Source: Antarctobacter albus (GTDB taxonomy: Bacteria; Pseudomonadota; Alphaproteobacteria; Rhodobacterales; Rhodobacteraceae). From it: 64,000 bases of DNA. The stretch covers positions 272,607-336,606 of the forward strand of contig NZ_FMZI01000007.1 of NCBI RefSeq assembly GCF_900101505.1, written 5' to 3'. The notes under the pieces are model-generated. The model saw only the letters and a program-made list of their open reading frames with translations. It made no database searches and was not told where the DNA came from. Positions 42,509 to 51,588 of the stretch are shown in pieces. Made by a program: the position numbers and the translations under genes. Each line of letters starts with the position of its first letter. Positions within the stretch are counted from its first letter, which is position 1.

Positions 42509-43579
42509 ATGACGACTCTGGTTCGGAATGCATGGTACGTGGCCGCATGGTCGCGCGAGGTCGACGATGAACTGCGGCGCTTCACCATTCTTGGCGATCA
42601 CATCCTTCTCTATCGCCGCAAGGACGGCACCGTTGCCGCGCTGGAGGATCGGTGCCCGCACAGGCTGTTGCCGCTGTCGAAGGGCAAGCGCATCGGTGAT
42701 GCGGTGCAATGTGGCTACCACGGGTTGACCTTCGGTTCTGACGGCAAGTGCACCCGGGTTCCGGGCCAGGACAAGATCCCGCCCTCGGCCTATGTCGAAA
42801 GCTACCCGATCGAAGAGCGACACGGGATCGTCTGGATCTGGATGGGGGAGCGGCACCGCGCAGATCCGGATGCGATTTTCGATCTGCCGCAATTCACCGA
42901 CCCAGGCTGGCATGCCCATCACGGTGACGCGCTGCACTTGGAATCCAACTATCTCAACGTGGCCGAAAACCTGGTGGACCCGGCGCATGTGAGCTTTGTG
43001 CACCCGACGACGCTGGGCAATTCGGCATCCGAGAACGTGCCGGTGCATGTCTCGACCGAAGGCGAGACCATCACCGCCTGGCGGTGGATCCGCGATGCGG
43101 AGCCGATTGGTTTCTTCAAGGCATTCGGTGGCTTTGAGGGGAACGTCGACCGCTGGCACTACTACCACCTGCATCTGCCGTCGATCGCGGTGATCGACTT
43201 CGGCTCGGCGGACGCGGCCGACCAGATTGCCGAGGACGACCGGGATAGCGGGAACCGCGTTCTTGCGCTGCACTTCATGACACCGGTCGACGAGGGATAT
43301 ACAATCGACCGCTGGATGCACCTCCGGAACACCGCGGTCGATACCGAGGAAGCATCGGACAAGATTGATGCAATGTTCCGCATCGCCTTTGCCGAGGACA
43401 AGGCGATCCTGGAGGCGGTGCATGCCGAAGAGCAGCGCCCGATGAAACGTCGACCGATCCGTATCGCCATCGACCGGGGGCCGATGGTCTACCGCAAGCG
43501 CATCAACGATCTGCTGGAAACCGAGCGGACGCTCGACGCCTCGGCCGAGACCAACGCGTCCTTCGTCTATCATGACTGA
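42509..43579 (+). CDS. Rieske non-heme iron oxygenase, oxygenase subunit (VanA-like)
   Basis: 356 residues. Rieske [2Fe-2S] ligands are Cys49, His51, Cys68 and His71 (CPHRLL and QCGYHG); the mononuclear iron site is Asp157, His160 and His165 in AENLVDPAHVSFVH. The C-terminal part follows the VanA/demethylase type. It activates O2 in the cytoplasm using electrons from the next gene product, with which it overlaps by 8 nt. The VanA group includes O- and N-demethylases. Lying inside the nic regulon, it is a candidate for the first step on a methylated or otherwise substituted pyridine carboxylate. The substrate is inference. Confidence 0.9.
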   Translation: MTTLVRNAWYVAAWSREVDDELRRFTILGDHILLYRRKDGTVAALEDRCPHRLLPLSKGKRIGDAVQCGYHGLTFGSDGKCTRVPGQDKIPPSAYVESYPIEERHGIVWIWMGERHRADPDAIFDLPQFTDPGWHAHHGDALHLESNYLNVAENLVDPAHVSFVHPTTLGNSASENVPVHVSTEGETITAWRWIRDAEPIGFFKAFGGFEGNVDRWHYYHLHLPSIAVIDFGSADAADQIAEDDRDSGNRVLALHFMTPVDEGYTIDRWMHLRNTAVDTEEASDKIDAMFRIAFAEDKAILEAVHAEEQRPMKRRPIRIAIDRGPMVYRKRINDLLETERTLDASAETNASFVYHD

Positions 43580-44657
43580 TGCTGTGCTGACGGGGGGATC
43601 TGGCATGCTTGATACGGGACAGACCGCGCCGCTGACGCTAGAGGTGACAGAGCGTGTGCGGGAAAGCCGAAACGTCGTTTCTTTCCGGTTCAAGGTTGTG
43701 GGGGGCGAAGCGGCGCCCTTCACCGCAGGCCAGTATCTTCCGATCCGCCTTGGCCTGCCGGAGCGGCCCATATCGACCTATACGATATCCTCCGACCCGC
43801 GCGATCGCAGCGGCTACAGGATCAGCGTCAAGCTGGAGCCGGAGGGGAAGGGGGGCTCACGCTACCTGCACGAGGTGGGTGAGGTCGGTGCGCAATTCCG
43901 GGCCGAACAGCCGCGGGGCAAGTTCGTTCTGGCGGAGGATGAGCGTCCGGTCCTGTTGCTGACCGGTGGGATAGGGGTGACGCCGGCGCTGGCGATGCTG
44001 GCCGAGCTGGCCCGTCAACCGGATCGGCCGACATGGTTTGTGCATGCCTGCCAGAATGCAGAAGAACACTCCTTCGCGGCCGAGGTGAGGGCGCTGGCAG
44101 AGGCCGCGCCGAACGTGACGACGCATGTCGCCTATGCCGAAGGGAGCGATGGGGATATTGCCGAAGGGCGTTGCCAGTCTATCGGACTTCTCGACCGCGA
44201 GACGCTGCGCATGCTGCTGCCGCAGGACGCCTACCGCGTCTATCTCTGTGGGCCGGACGGATTCATGACGGCGATGCGGGCGGTGCTGGTCAGCCTGGGC
44301 GTGCCGGACTGCGAAATTCACCAGGAGTCTTTTGGCGGAGCCGTTGCCGAAGCGTCGCGCCAGCAGCCCCCTGAGAGACCCGTGGCGACGTCTGACGGGG
44401 CTGGTCCTGTGGTCAGATTTGCACGGTCGGACCTCGAATTCACCTGGGATGGATCCAGCGAAACCCTCCTTGAATTCGCTGAGGCACAGGGGCTGGAGCC
44501 GAACTTTGAATGTCGTGACGGCATCTGCGGCACCTGTGCTTGCCGGAAGCTTGCCGGCGATATTTCTTATGCCGAAGAGCCGCTCGATTCGCCCGAAGAG
44601 GGGCATGTCCTCCTGTGTTGCTCGGTCCCGAAAGGGAACGTGACCCTCGACATGTGA
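43572..44657 (+). CDS. Rieske oxygenase reductase (VanB-like, FNR-type with C-terminal ferredoxin)
   Basis: 361 residues. Flavin-binding domain with LPERPISTYTISSD near residue 67, NAD-binding domain with LLLTGGIGVTPALAMLAEL near residue 127 and LCGPDGFM, then a plant-type [2Fe-2S] domain with ECRDGICGTCACRKL near residue 315 and a later CC in VLLCCSV (C-x4-C-x2-C pattern). It transfers electrons from NAD(P)H to the oxygenase subunit upstream. ATGACTGA overlap with the preceding gene shows translational coupling. Confidence 0.92.
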   Translation: MTDAVLTGGSGMLDTGQTAPLTLEVTERVRESRNVVSFRFKVVGGEAAPFTAGQYLPIRLGLPERPISTYTISSDPRDRSGYRISVKLEPEGKGGSRYLHEVGEVGAQFRAEQPRGKFVLAEDERPVLLLTGGIGVTPALAMLAELARQPDRPTWFVHACQNAEEHSFAAEVRALAEAAPNVTTHVAYAEGSDGDIAEGRCQSIGLLDRETLRMLLPQDAYRVYLCGPDGFMTAMRAVLVSLGVPDCEIHQESFGGAVAEASRQQPPERPVATSDGAGPVVRFARSDLEFTWDGSSETLLEFAEAQGLEPNFECRDGICGTCACRKLAGDISYAEEPLDSPEEGHVLLCCSVPKGNVTLDM

Positions 44658-44754
44658 CATTTTCCGCACATTGTTTCCGCAAAATATGCCTAAAAAATGT
44701 GCAATAATGGAGGTCGGACATAGTGTGCACGGAAAAACATACGGCTGGGAAATT

Positions 44755-44770
44755 TGTTTCTATACAAATG
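44755..44770. promoter_or_regulatory. nic-regulon operator 2, upstream of the importer operon
   Basis: TGTTTCTATACAAATG matches the consensus CATTTGTATACAAATG at 13 of 16 positions, including the whole right half. It lies 182 nt before the binding-protein gene of the tripartite importer. Confidence 0.5.
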
Positions 44771-44951
44771 AATTTTTCCACGCTTTTATGTGACGGGACG
44801 ATGACGCGCGCCGCCTGCCGGCCGCAAGAAAATAAGGAAATTCTGCCCTGGCATGAGGGGCAATCGAGAATGTTGCGGGCTGCAAGGCGCGGGCCGTGAA
44901 CAGGTGGGCTGTGCCTGCCGAAATCAACAGGGAAAAGACGAAAGGAACGCC

Positions 44952-45938
44952 ATGAAACGCCGTCAACTCTTCGCCACGGTCACGGGTCTGATGACGCTTG
45001 CCAGCCTCCCGATGACGTCCGCGCTTGCGCAGGATGCCTACCCCAGCGAACCGATCCACATCACGGTCGTCTGGCCCGCTGGTGGCGGGCATGACCTGGT
45101 TGGCCGCTTGATCGGCCATGAGCTGTCCGAGATCATGGATACCGCGGTTGTGGTCGACAACGTGACCGGCGCCGGCGGATCGACCGGCATCCGCCACATC
45201 GTCGAGGCCGACCCAGACGGCTACACCATAGGCGTGATGGGGCTGCACGCAGTGTCGCAATCCTTCATGAACCCCGCAGCGCCCAAGCTCGACGGTCTGG
45301 ACCCGATTGCCTACATCAGCGACGAACCTGGCGCGATTGAGGTGAGCGTCGACATGGGGATCGACACGCTTGACGACTACGTCGCCGCGATGAGGTCCGA
45401 CCCGATGTCGCTGATGAATGGCAACGACCCGCAGGGCGGCAACTCCTTCATCTTCGCAAGCGTCATCCCGGACGCGCTGGGCGTGAACATGATGAAGCTC
45501 CCCTATCCCGGACATGCCCCCACCGTGACCGCATTGCTGACCGGCGAGGTCCAAACCGCGACGTTGCCGATCCCGCCGATCCTCGAGCACGCCAAGGCCG
45601 GAAAGGTGAAGGTGCTCGGGGTCGCTTCGGACCAGCGTCATCCGCAACTGCCGGACGTTCCCACGTTCAAGGAGCAGGGCTATGATGTCGTGGTGAATGA
45701 TTTCGTCATGTTGGTGGCGCCGGTCGGTATTCCGCAGGATGTCCGGGCCAAGCTGGAAGAGGGATTGCTCCAGGCCATCAACAGTGCCGGCTTTACCTCT
45801 GCCGCAGCGGACAACGGCATGGTTCTGCGCCCGGGCGGAGCCGACCTGGCGGCGGAAGAGCTCGCGAAACAGGTCGAGCTTGTCTACCCGATCCTGGAGG
45901 ACGCCGGCCTTGTCGCTGAGGAACTGAAGCGGAAGTGA
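44952..45938 (+). CDS. Tripartite tricarboxylate transporter substrate-binding protein (TctC/Bug family)
   Basis: 328 residues with a signal peptide (MKRRQLFATVTGLMTLASLP to ALAQDA) and TctC motifs: YPSEPIHITVVWPAGGGHDL near residue 29, VVVDNVTGAGGSTGIRHIVE near residue 70 and VPTFKEQGYDV near residue 235. Bug proteins bind small carboxylates, including nicotinate and related compounds in Bordetella. With the nic genes around it, a pyridine carboxylate is the likely ligand. ATG 44952 is chosen for the signal peptide and the AAAGGA before it. It precedes tctB and tctA. Confidence 0.9.
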   Translation: MKRRQLFATVTGLMTLASLPMTSALAQDAYPSEPIHITVVWPAGGGHDLVGRLIGHELSEIMDTAVVVDNVTGAGGSTGIRHIVEADPDGYTIGVMGLHAVSQSFMNPAAPKLDGLDPIAYISDEPGAIEVSVDMGIDTLDDYVAAMRSDPMSLMNGNDPQGGNSFIFASVIPDALGVNMMKLPYPGHAPTVTALLTGEVQTATLPIPPILEHAKAGKVKVLGVASDQRHPQLPDVPTFKEQGYDVVVNDFVMLVAPVGIPQDVRAKLEEGLLQAINSAGFTSAAADNGMVLRPGGADLAAEELAKQVELVYPILEDAGLVAEELKRK

Positions 45939-45947
45939 CGCCCGCGA

Positions 45948-45970
45948 ACGGGGCGCAGTCGTCGCCCCGT
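45948..45970 (+). terminator. Intercistronic hairpin after the binding-protein gene
   Basis: ACGGGGCG pairs perfectly with CGCCCCGT (7-nt loop) and is followed by TTT. It probably reduces expression of the membrane subunits relative to the binding protein. Confidence 0.5.
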
Positions 45971-45998
45971 TTCCAAAATCACGAAACAGGAGCCAGCC

Positions 45999-46514
45999 AT
46001 GACCCCGCCCATCGAAGAATCCGCCCGCAAGACCTTTGCAGCCGGTCTTTTCTTTCTCCTCTTGGCGGGTGCGGGTTGGCTTCTGCTCCGTCACAGCATC
46101 ACGCTGTTTTCGGGAAACCAGATGCCGGGTGACCCCGGCCCCTTTTTCCTGTCCCAGTTGTGCCTGACAATTCTCGCAGGCGCCGGCCTTCTTCTGCTGG
46201 TGATCGGTTCCTGGAGTTGGGCGCGTGAGGCGCGTCAACACAGGCACACGGGGGCCATAGTCAACACGGTGCGAGAGTGGTCGCTCTCGGCTGGCTTCGT
46301 GCTGACTTTGCTGGTGATGCCTGCAGCGATGCGCCTGCTGGGAACGCCTGCCGCGGTGGCGCTCTTTTCCATCGGCTGGATCTACATACTGCTCGTCTCG
46401 ATCAGCGGCCACTCATGGCGAAACCTGATCGAAGCGGCAGCCTTCGGCATGGCCACCGCCGCATTCATCCATCTTTTCTTCGTGCGTCTGCTGACGCTTC
46501 CGCTGCCCGTCTGA
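45999..46514 (+). CDS. Tripartite tricarboxylate transporter small membrane protein (TctB)
   Basis: 171 residues with four hydrophobic segments (FAAGLFFLLLAGAGWLLL, LCLTILAGAGLLLLVIGSW, SAGFVLTLLVMPAAMRLL and ALFSIGWIYILLVSI). This is the usual TctB topology. It lies between tctC and tctA in the same operon and forms the membrane complex with TctA. Confidence 0.85.
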   Translation: MTPPIEESARKTFAAGLFFLLLAGAGWLLLRHSITLFSGNQMPGDPGPFFLSQLCLTILAGAGLLLLVIGSWSWAREARQHRHTGAIVNTVREWSLSAGFVLTLLVMPAAMRLLGTPAAVALFSIGWIYILLVSISGHSWRNLIEAAAFGMATAAFIHLFFVRLLTLPLPV

Positions 46515-46529
46515 GAGAGGACCGAACCG

Positions 46530-48068
46530 ATGTTGCTTGAGTCGTTCTTCACTGTTCTCGCCGATTTCGCCACGAGCCCTGCCATGTTGGGCCTCGTCGG
46601 GCTTGGTGCAATCCTCGGGCTGGTTCTGGGGGCAATACCGGGGATTTCATCGACGATGGCCCTGGCGATCCTCATGCCCGTGACCTTCACGATGGAACCC
46701 GGTGTGGCGATCCTCTTCCTGATCTCGGTCTTTATGTCGAGCGTTTATGGCGGTTCCATATCGGCCATCTTGATGAAACTGCCTGGCACACCGGCGTCGA
46801 TCTTTACCCAGATCGACGGCTATCCGATGGCCCAGAGCGGCCGGGCCGGGCACGCCCTGAACTATGCGTTGGTGGCGTCTACCGTGGGTGGCATGGTCGG
46901 GCTGGCCTTGCTTGTCGTGCTGGCGCCCGTGCTGGCGGATTTCGCGACGAATTTCCGCAGCCCCGAGTTTGCCGCAGTGGCGCTGTTCGGCATCGTCATG
47001 TTGTCCTTTGCGTCAAACGGCTCGACACTGGTGGCCAGCGTGGTCGGCTTTGTCGGCGTCCTGCTGGGGATGGTGGGTTTCGATGCGCTCACGGATGCGC
47101 AGCGGATGACGATGAACCAGCCCATGCTGCAATCGGGTCTGAATCTGATCCCTGTCATCATCGGCCTGTTCGGGTTGGGGGAGATCCTGCAGAACCTTGT
47201 GCGTTTCGGTGACTCTCCGACGGCGCGACCGGCCATTGGCAAGGTGATGCTGCCGCTTTCCGAATTGACCCGTCGCTGGAAGGTCATGCTGCGAGGCTCG
47301 GTGATCGGCACGTTCATCGGGGCGATCCCCGCGGCGGGATCCGCTGTGGCGGTTTCCATCGCCTATGCCCAGGAGCGGCGGTTGTCGAAAGAGCCCGAGA
47401 AATTCGGCAGCGGCCATCCTGACGGCCTTGTTGCGCCCGAGGCTGCCAACTCGGCCTCCGTCGGTGGCTCGCTCATTCCGTTGATCGCGCTGGGGGTTCC
47501 GGGGGACACGATCACCGCCGTGCTGATGGGCGCGTTGATGGTGCATGGCCTGACGCCCGGGCCCTTGCTCTTTGCCAACGACCCGACATTCGTGTCCTGG
47601 ATCTATGTCTCGGTGCTACTGGCACTGGTGGCGACGCTGGTGCTGGGCCTTGGCATGATCCGTGCTGCCGTGCTGGTGACGCGCATTCCTCCGCAACTGA
47701 TGTATGTCTTCATCGCGGTGTTCTGCGTTATCGGTGCCTTTGCAATCCGCAACGATATGAACGACGTCTACGTGATGATTGCTTTCGGTGTGGTCGGCTT
47801 CGTTTTCTCGCGCATCGGCTTGCCGGTGACGCCGCTGGCCTTCGGGCTGATCCTTGGCCCGATACTGGAGGAGAACCTGCGGCGCAGCCTGATGATTAGC
47901 CAGGGGTCATGGAAAATCTTCATCGACCGGCCGATCTCGGCAACTTTGCTGGCAATCTGCGTCCTACTGGTGGCCCTGCCGTTGATCACCGCGTTGCTGC
48001 ATCGCCTGTACGGACCGCTTGCCTGTAAGAGAGGTGGGAAGGTTCCCAGTAATTATCCTGGTGAATAA
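46530..48068 (+). CDS. Tripartite tricarboxylate transporter large membrane protein (TctA)
   Basis: 512 residues, about 11-12 hydrophobic segments. TctA signatures: GLVLGAIPGISSTMALAIL near residue 32, SSVYGGSISAILMKLPGTPA near residue 70 and PEAANSASVGGSLIPLIALG near residue 302. It is the main transport channel, working with TctC and TctB. It starts 15 nt after tctB. The importer is driven by an ion gradient, not by ATP. Confidence 0.93.
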   Translation: MLLESFFTVLADFATSPAMLGLVGLGAILGLVLGAIPGISSTMALAILMPVTFTMEPGVAILFLISVFMSSVYGGSISAILMKLPGTPASIFTQIDGYPMAQSGRAGHALNYALVASTVGGMVGLALLVVLAPVLADFATNFRSPEFAAVALFGIVMLSFASNGSTLVASVVGFVGVLLGMVGFDALTDAQRMTMNQPMLQSGLNLIPVIIGLFGLGEILQNLVRFGDSPTARPAIGKVMLPLSELTRRWKVMLRGSVIGTFIGAIPAAGSAVAVSIAYAQERRLSKEPEKFGSGHPDGLVAPEAANSASVGGSLIPLIALGVPGDTITAVLMGALMVHGLTPGPLLFANDPTFVSWIYVSVLLALVATLVLGLGMIRAAVLVTRIPPQLMYVFIAVFCVIGAFAIRNDMNDVYVMIAFGVVGFVFSRIGLPVTPLAFGLILGPILEENLRRSLMISQGSWKIFIDRPISATLLAICVLLVALPLITALLHRLYGPLACKRGGKVPSNYPGE

Positions 48069-48132
48069 TTTTACTTGAGGATTTGGCACTGCGCCGGTTA
48101 GTAGGGGGGGACTCTGAAAACCGGATGGCGCC

Positions 48133-48801
48133 ATGACCTCTTCAAACACACGTCGCAAGCCGGGGCGCCCGAAAGAGGGGCCGGAACTCCGTGAGGTGAT
48201 CCTGGACAAGGCCGAGTTGCTTTTTGCCGATCATGGGTTCAACGGGGCCAAGGTGCGGGACATCGCGACAGAAGCCGGGGTCAACCAGGCCCTCGTTCGC
48301 TACTACTTCGGCTCCAAGCAGGATCTGTTCGACGCGGTGGTCCGCCGGCGTGGCAGTGTGATTTCAGGCGCACGTCATGTGCTGCTGGACGAGCTGTTGT
48401 CGCGCGGCGTGGCACCTACTGTTGCGGAATTGGTGCGGTGCTATTTAAGGCCCCAATGGGAAATGAAAAATTCGGGCTCTAACGGCGCGGCATTCGTCCG
48501 TCTTCAGGCTCGGTTGCATGCCGAACAGGAAGAACATGCCTTTCGTCTGCGACGCGAAGTCTATGATGCCTCTGTCAAACGCTACATCCAGGCGCTTTCG
48601 GAGGTACTGCCAGAGATCCCGAAAGAGGTCATCTCGACCCGTATGGCCTTTGCTGTGGGCACCTACATGTTCATGCTGAACGATCTCGGTCGCATCAACG
48701 ATCTGACCGACGGGCAGGTCGGCGACCTCGGCGGTGCCGCGCTCCTGGATCAACTTGAAACCTTCATTTCTGCAGGGCTTGCGGCACCGCTGAACAGCTA
48801 G
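48133..48801 (+). CDS. TetR family transcriptional regulator
   Basis: 222 residues: TetR helix-turn-helix (VILDKAELLFADHGFNGAK, IATEAGVNQALVRYYFGSKQ, about residues 17-62) and a C-terminal ligand domain. It lies between the importer operon and the nicEDXF operon. In P. putida a TetR protein (NicS) controls nicAB; a similar role is possible but unproven. It may belong to the importer transcript (65-nt gap). Confidence 0.87.
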   Translation: MTSSNTRRKPGRPKEGPELREVILDKAELLFADHGFNGAKVRDIATEAGVNQALVRYYFGSKQDLFDAVVRRRGSVISGARHVLLDELLSRGVAPTVAELVRCYLRPQWEMKNSGSNGAAFVRLQARLHAEQEEHAFRLRREVYDASVKRYIQALSEVLPEIPKEVISTRMAFAVGTYMFMLNDLGRINDLTDGQVGDLGGAALLDQLETFISAGLAAPLNS

Positions 48802-48820
48802 GGGCCCAAGCTATCAAATA

Positions 48821-48836
48821 CGTTTGTATACAAATG
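48821..48836. promoter_or_regulatory. nic-regulon operator 3, upstream of the nicE operon
   Basis: CGTTTGTATACAAATG matches the consensus palindrome CATTTGTATACAAATG at 15 of 16 positions. It lies 68 nt before the maleate isomerase start, as expected for a repressor site at the promoter. Confidence 0.7.
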
Positions 48837-48903
48837 ATTTTGGTTGAAATTATGCAAATGATTAATTATGCGGAGAGGGACGTTGATTTCAGAGGTGAGA
48901 ATC

Positions 48904-49653
48904 ATGACCCCGATCCGAGTTGGCCAGATCGTGCCGAGTTCGAATGTGACGATGGAGACCGAGATCCCCGCGCTCTTGCGTGCCCGCGAGGCGGTCTTTC
49001 CGGAGCGTTTCACGTTTCATTCCTCGCGGATGCGGATGAAACACGTGACCAAGGAAGAACTCGCGGCGATGGATGCGGACAGCGACCGTTGTGCGCTCGA
49101 ACTCTCGGACGCGAAGGTGGACGTGATGGGCTACGCCTGCCTCGTTGCCATCATGTCGATGGGGCATGGCTATCACTGCACATCGCAGGAACGGCTGCGC
49201 GGCGTGACACGGGACAATGACGCGGAAACCCCGGTCGTCACCTCTGCCGGTGCCCTGGTCGAGGGGATCAAGGCGATCGGTGCGCAGAAGGTCGCCGTGG
49301 TCGCGCCCTACATGAAGCCGCTGACCGAGATGGTGGTGGAGTACATCCGCAACGAAGGGATCGAGGTGGTGACCTGGCGCGCGCTGGAGATCCAGGACAA
49401 CCTCGCCGTTGCGGCACATGACCCGATGAACCTGCCCGGGATCGTCGCGGATATGGACACTTCCGGCGTCGATGCGGTGGTGCTCTCGGCCTGTGTCCAG
49501 ATGCCCTCGTTGCCCGCGGTTTCAACCGTCGAGGCGCAGGTCGGCAAACCGGTGCTGACAGCAGCCATCGCCACAACCTGGCAGATGCTCAAGGCACTCG
49601 ACCTCGAAACCCGCGTTCCGGGCGGCGGCACGCTGCTCTCTGGCGCCTACTGA
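48904..49653 (+). CDS. nicE: Maleate cis-trans isomerase (NicE-like, Asp/Glu racemase superfamily)
   Basis: 249 residues with the two catalytic cysteines of the family: Cys79 in GYACLVAIM and Cys197 in LSACVQMPSLPAV. The start QIVPSSNVTMETEIPALL is typical of maleate isomerases/arylmalonate decarboxylases. NicE converts maleate to fumarate, the last step of nicotinate degradation, and NicD, NicX and NicF follow in the same operon. ATG 48904 follows GAGGTGAGAATC; an upstream start is weaker. Confidence 0.9.
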   Translation: MTPIRVGQIVPSSNVTMETEIPALLRAREAVFPERFTFHSSRMRMKHVTKEELAAMDADSDRCALELSDAKVDVMGYACLVAIMSMGHGYHCTSQERLRGVTRDNDAETPVVTSAGALVEGIKAIGAQKVAVVAPYMKPLTEMVVEYIRNEGIEVVTWRALEIQDNLAVAAHDPMNLPGIVADMDTSGVDAVVLSACVQMPSLPAVSTVEAQVGKPVLTAAIATTWQMLKALDLETRVPGGGTLLSGAY

Positions 49654-49663
49654 GGAGGCTGAC

Positions 49664-50449
49664 ATGAGCTTTGGATACAACATCCATGCCAACGGCATCC
49701 GCCAGCACCTGATCCGCTGGGACGGGCCGGAAGGCGCACCGCAACTGTTGTTGATCCCGGGCATCACCTCGCCCGCGATCACCTGGGGTTTCGTGGCCGA
49801 ACGCCTGGCGCAACGCTTCGAGGTGCATGTGCTGGACGTGCGGGGGCGCGGCCTGTCGGAAACCGGCGACCTGGACTACACGCTGGACGCCCTGGCCGAT
49901 GACGCCATCGCGGTGGCACGGACCCTTCGGCAGCCGACCACGCTTGGTCATTCGATGGGCGCCCGCATTGCCATCCGCGCCAATGCCCGCGATCCCGAAC
50001 CCTTTGCCGGGCATATCCTGGTCGATCCGCCGATGTCCGGGCCGGGCCGCCGAGCCTATCCTTCGAAATGGCCTTGGTACAGTGACAGCATCCAGATGGC
50101 GGCCAGAGGGTGCTCTGTCGAAGAGATGCGCGCCTTCTGTCCCACATGGAGCGACGAGCAAGTCGCCCTGCGCGCGGAATGGCTGCACACCTGCCACTGG
50201 GGAGCGATCCGCATTGCCTTCGACGGGTTCCACACCGACGACATCCATCAGGACCTGCCAAAAATCGACAAGCCCGCGCGGCTGGTCATCGCGGGTGGCG
50301 CCACCGTGGTCGACGAAGCCGACCAAGCAGAGGTCGCGCAGCTGAACCCGAAGATCGAACAGCGCATCGTACCGGACGCCGGCCACATGATCCCTTGGGA
50401 CAACCTCGAGGGGTTCCTGGAGGCAGTCATGGATTTCGACGTTCAATAA
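49664..50449 (+). CDS. nicD: N-formylmaleamate deformylase (NicD)
   Basis: 261 residues, alpha/beta hydrolase. It strongly resembles P. putida NicD: ANGIRQHLIRWDG, LIPGITSPAITWGFVAERL, VLDVRGRGLSETG, LGHSMGARIAIRANA (nucleophile Ser97), PMSGPGRRAYPSKWPWYSDS and a terminal AGHMIPWDNL with the catalytic His. It removes formate from N-formylmaleamate to give maleamate. It sits 10 nt after nicE and 23 nt before nicX. The match at these characteristic motifs is the main evidence. Confidence 0.93.
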   Translation: MSFGYNIHANGIRQHLIRWDGPEGAPQLLLIPGITSPAITWGFVAERLAQRFEVHVLDVRGRGLSETGDLDYTLDALADDAIAVARTLRQPTTLGHSMGARIAIRANARDPEPFAGHILVDPPMSGPGRRAYPSKWPWYSDSIQMAARGCSVEEMRAFCPTWSDEQVALRAEWLHTCHWGAIRIAFDGFHTDDIHQDLPKIDKPARLVIAGGATVVDEADQAEVAQLNPKIEQRIVPDAGHMIPWDNLEGFLEAVMDFDVQ

Positions 50450-50472
50450 ACCGAGTATAGGGAGGATCCGTC

Positions 50473-51504
50473 ATGGATCATGCAAGCTTTACCGACATCT
50501 GCCTGCACCAGTTGAAGATGTCCGGGGTGAAAAAGGATGAGCGTCTGATCGTTCTGACCCAGGGCAATGAACGCCTGGACTATGCCGATGCCTTCATGGC
50601 CGCGGGCCGGATCCTGGGCGCCAACATGTATCACATGCGCCTGCCGGCGCCGCCCGTTGTCGGGGCCTGGGCTGTGGGGCAGACCGGCCTCGCGGCGATG
50701 CCCGAGGCGGTCGAGGCGCTGAAGAACTGCGATATGCTGATCGACTGCGTGTTCCTGCTGTTCAGCCCGGAACAGTTCGCCATCCAGGACGCCGGCACCC
50801 GGATCCTGACCGCGGTGGAACCACCCGAGCTGCTGGCCCGGATGCTGCCCAGCCAGGAGCTGCGCGAGAAGGTCGAGATCGGTGCCGAATATCTGGCAAA
50901 GGCCAAGGTGATGCGCATCACCTCGCCGCATGGCACCGATGTCACCTACAAGCTGAACACCTATCCAACCGTGGCCGAATACGCCTGCACCGATGAGCCC
51001 GGTCGCTGGGACCATTGGCCCTCAGGCTTTGTCTTTACCGGCGGCGACGACGATGGCGTGGACGGTCAGATCGTGGTGGCGCCGGGGGATGTGCTGCTGC
51101 CGCAGAACATGTACGTGCGGGACCCGATCACCTACACGATCGAGAAGGGCTGGATCACCGATATCCGCGGCGGGCTGGATGCGGACCTGGTCAAATCCTA
51201 CATGGATGGCTTCAACGATCCGCGCGGCATGGGGATGAGCCATGTCGGATGGGGCATGAACCGCGACGCGCACTGGCATGGCATGACCCCGGGCGCCTTC
51301 CCGGGTGGCATGGGCATGGAGCCTCGCAGCTTCTACGGCAATGTGATGTTCTCGACCGGCCCCAACAACGAGCTGGGTGGCCCCAACGACACGGCCTGTC
51401 ATCTCGACATCCCGATGCGCGGGTGCTCGCTGTTCCTCGATGACGAACCGATCGTGATCGACGGCGATCTCGTCGTGAAGGAAATGCAGATCGCGCGCCG
51501 CTGA
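50473..51504 (+). CDS. nicX: 2,5-dihydroxypyridine 5,6-dioxygenase (NicX)
   Basis: 343 residues, NicX/aminopeptidase-like (M29-related) fold. Likely iron ligands of the 2-His-1-carboxylate type are His257 (MSHVGWGMN), His310 and Asp312 (ACHLDIPMRGCSL). It opens the ring of 2,5-dihydroxypyridine with O2 to N-formylmaleamate, the substrate of NicD. Position in the order nicE-nicD-nicX-nicF supports the call. Confidence 0.92.
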   Translation: MDHASFTDICLHQLKMSGVKKDERLIVLTQGNERLDYADAFMAAGRILGANMYHMRLPAPPVVGAWAVGQTGLAAMPEAVEALKNCDMLIDCVFLLFSPEQFAIQDAGTRILTAVEPPELLARMLPSQELREKVEIGAEYLAKAKVMRITSPHGTDVTYKLNTYPTVAEYACTDEPGRWDHWPSGFVFTGGDDDGVDGQIVVAPGDVLLPQNMYVRDPITYTIEKGWITDIRGGLDADLVKSYMDGFNDPRGMGMSHVGWGMNRDAHWHGMTPGAFPGGMGMEPRSFYGNVMFSTGPNNELGGPNDTACHLDIPMRGCSLFLDDEPIVIDGDLVVKEMQIARR

Positions 51505-51588
51505 GCGCCCCCCCCCTTACAGCCAGCGCCGTCTCCGTCCGGGCCCGTGGCCCTTCGGGGCAGGCGCGTTCCTCCGGAGTTACACGAG

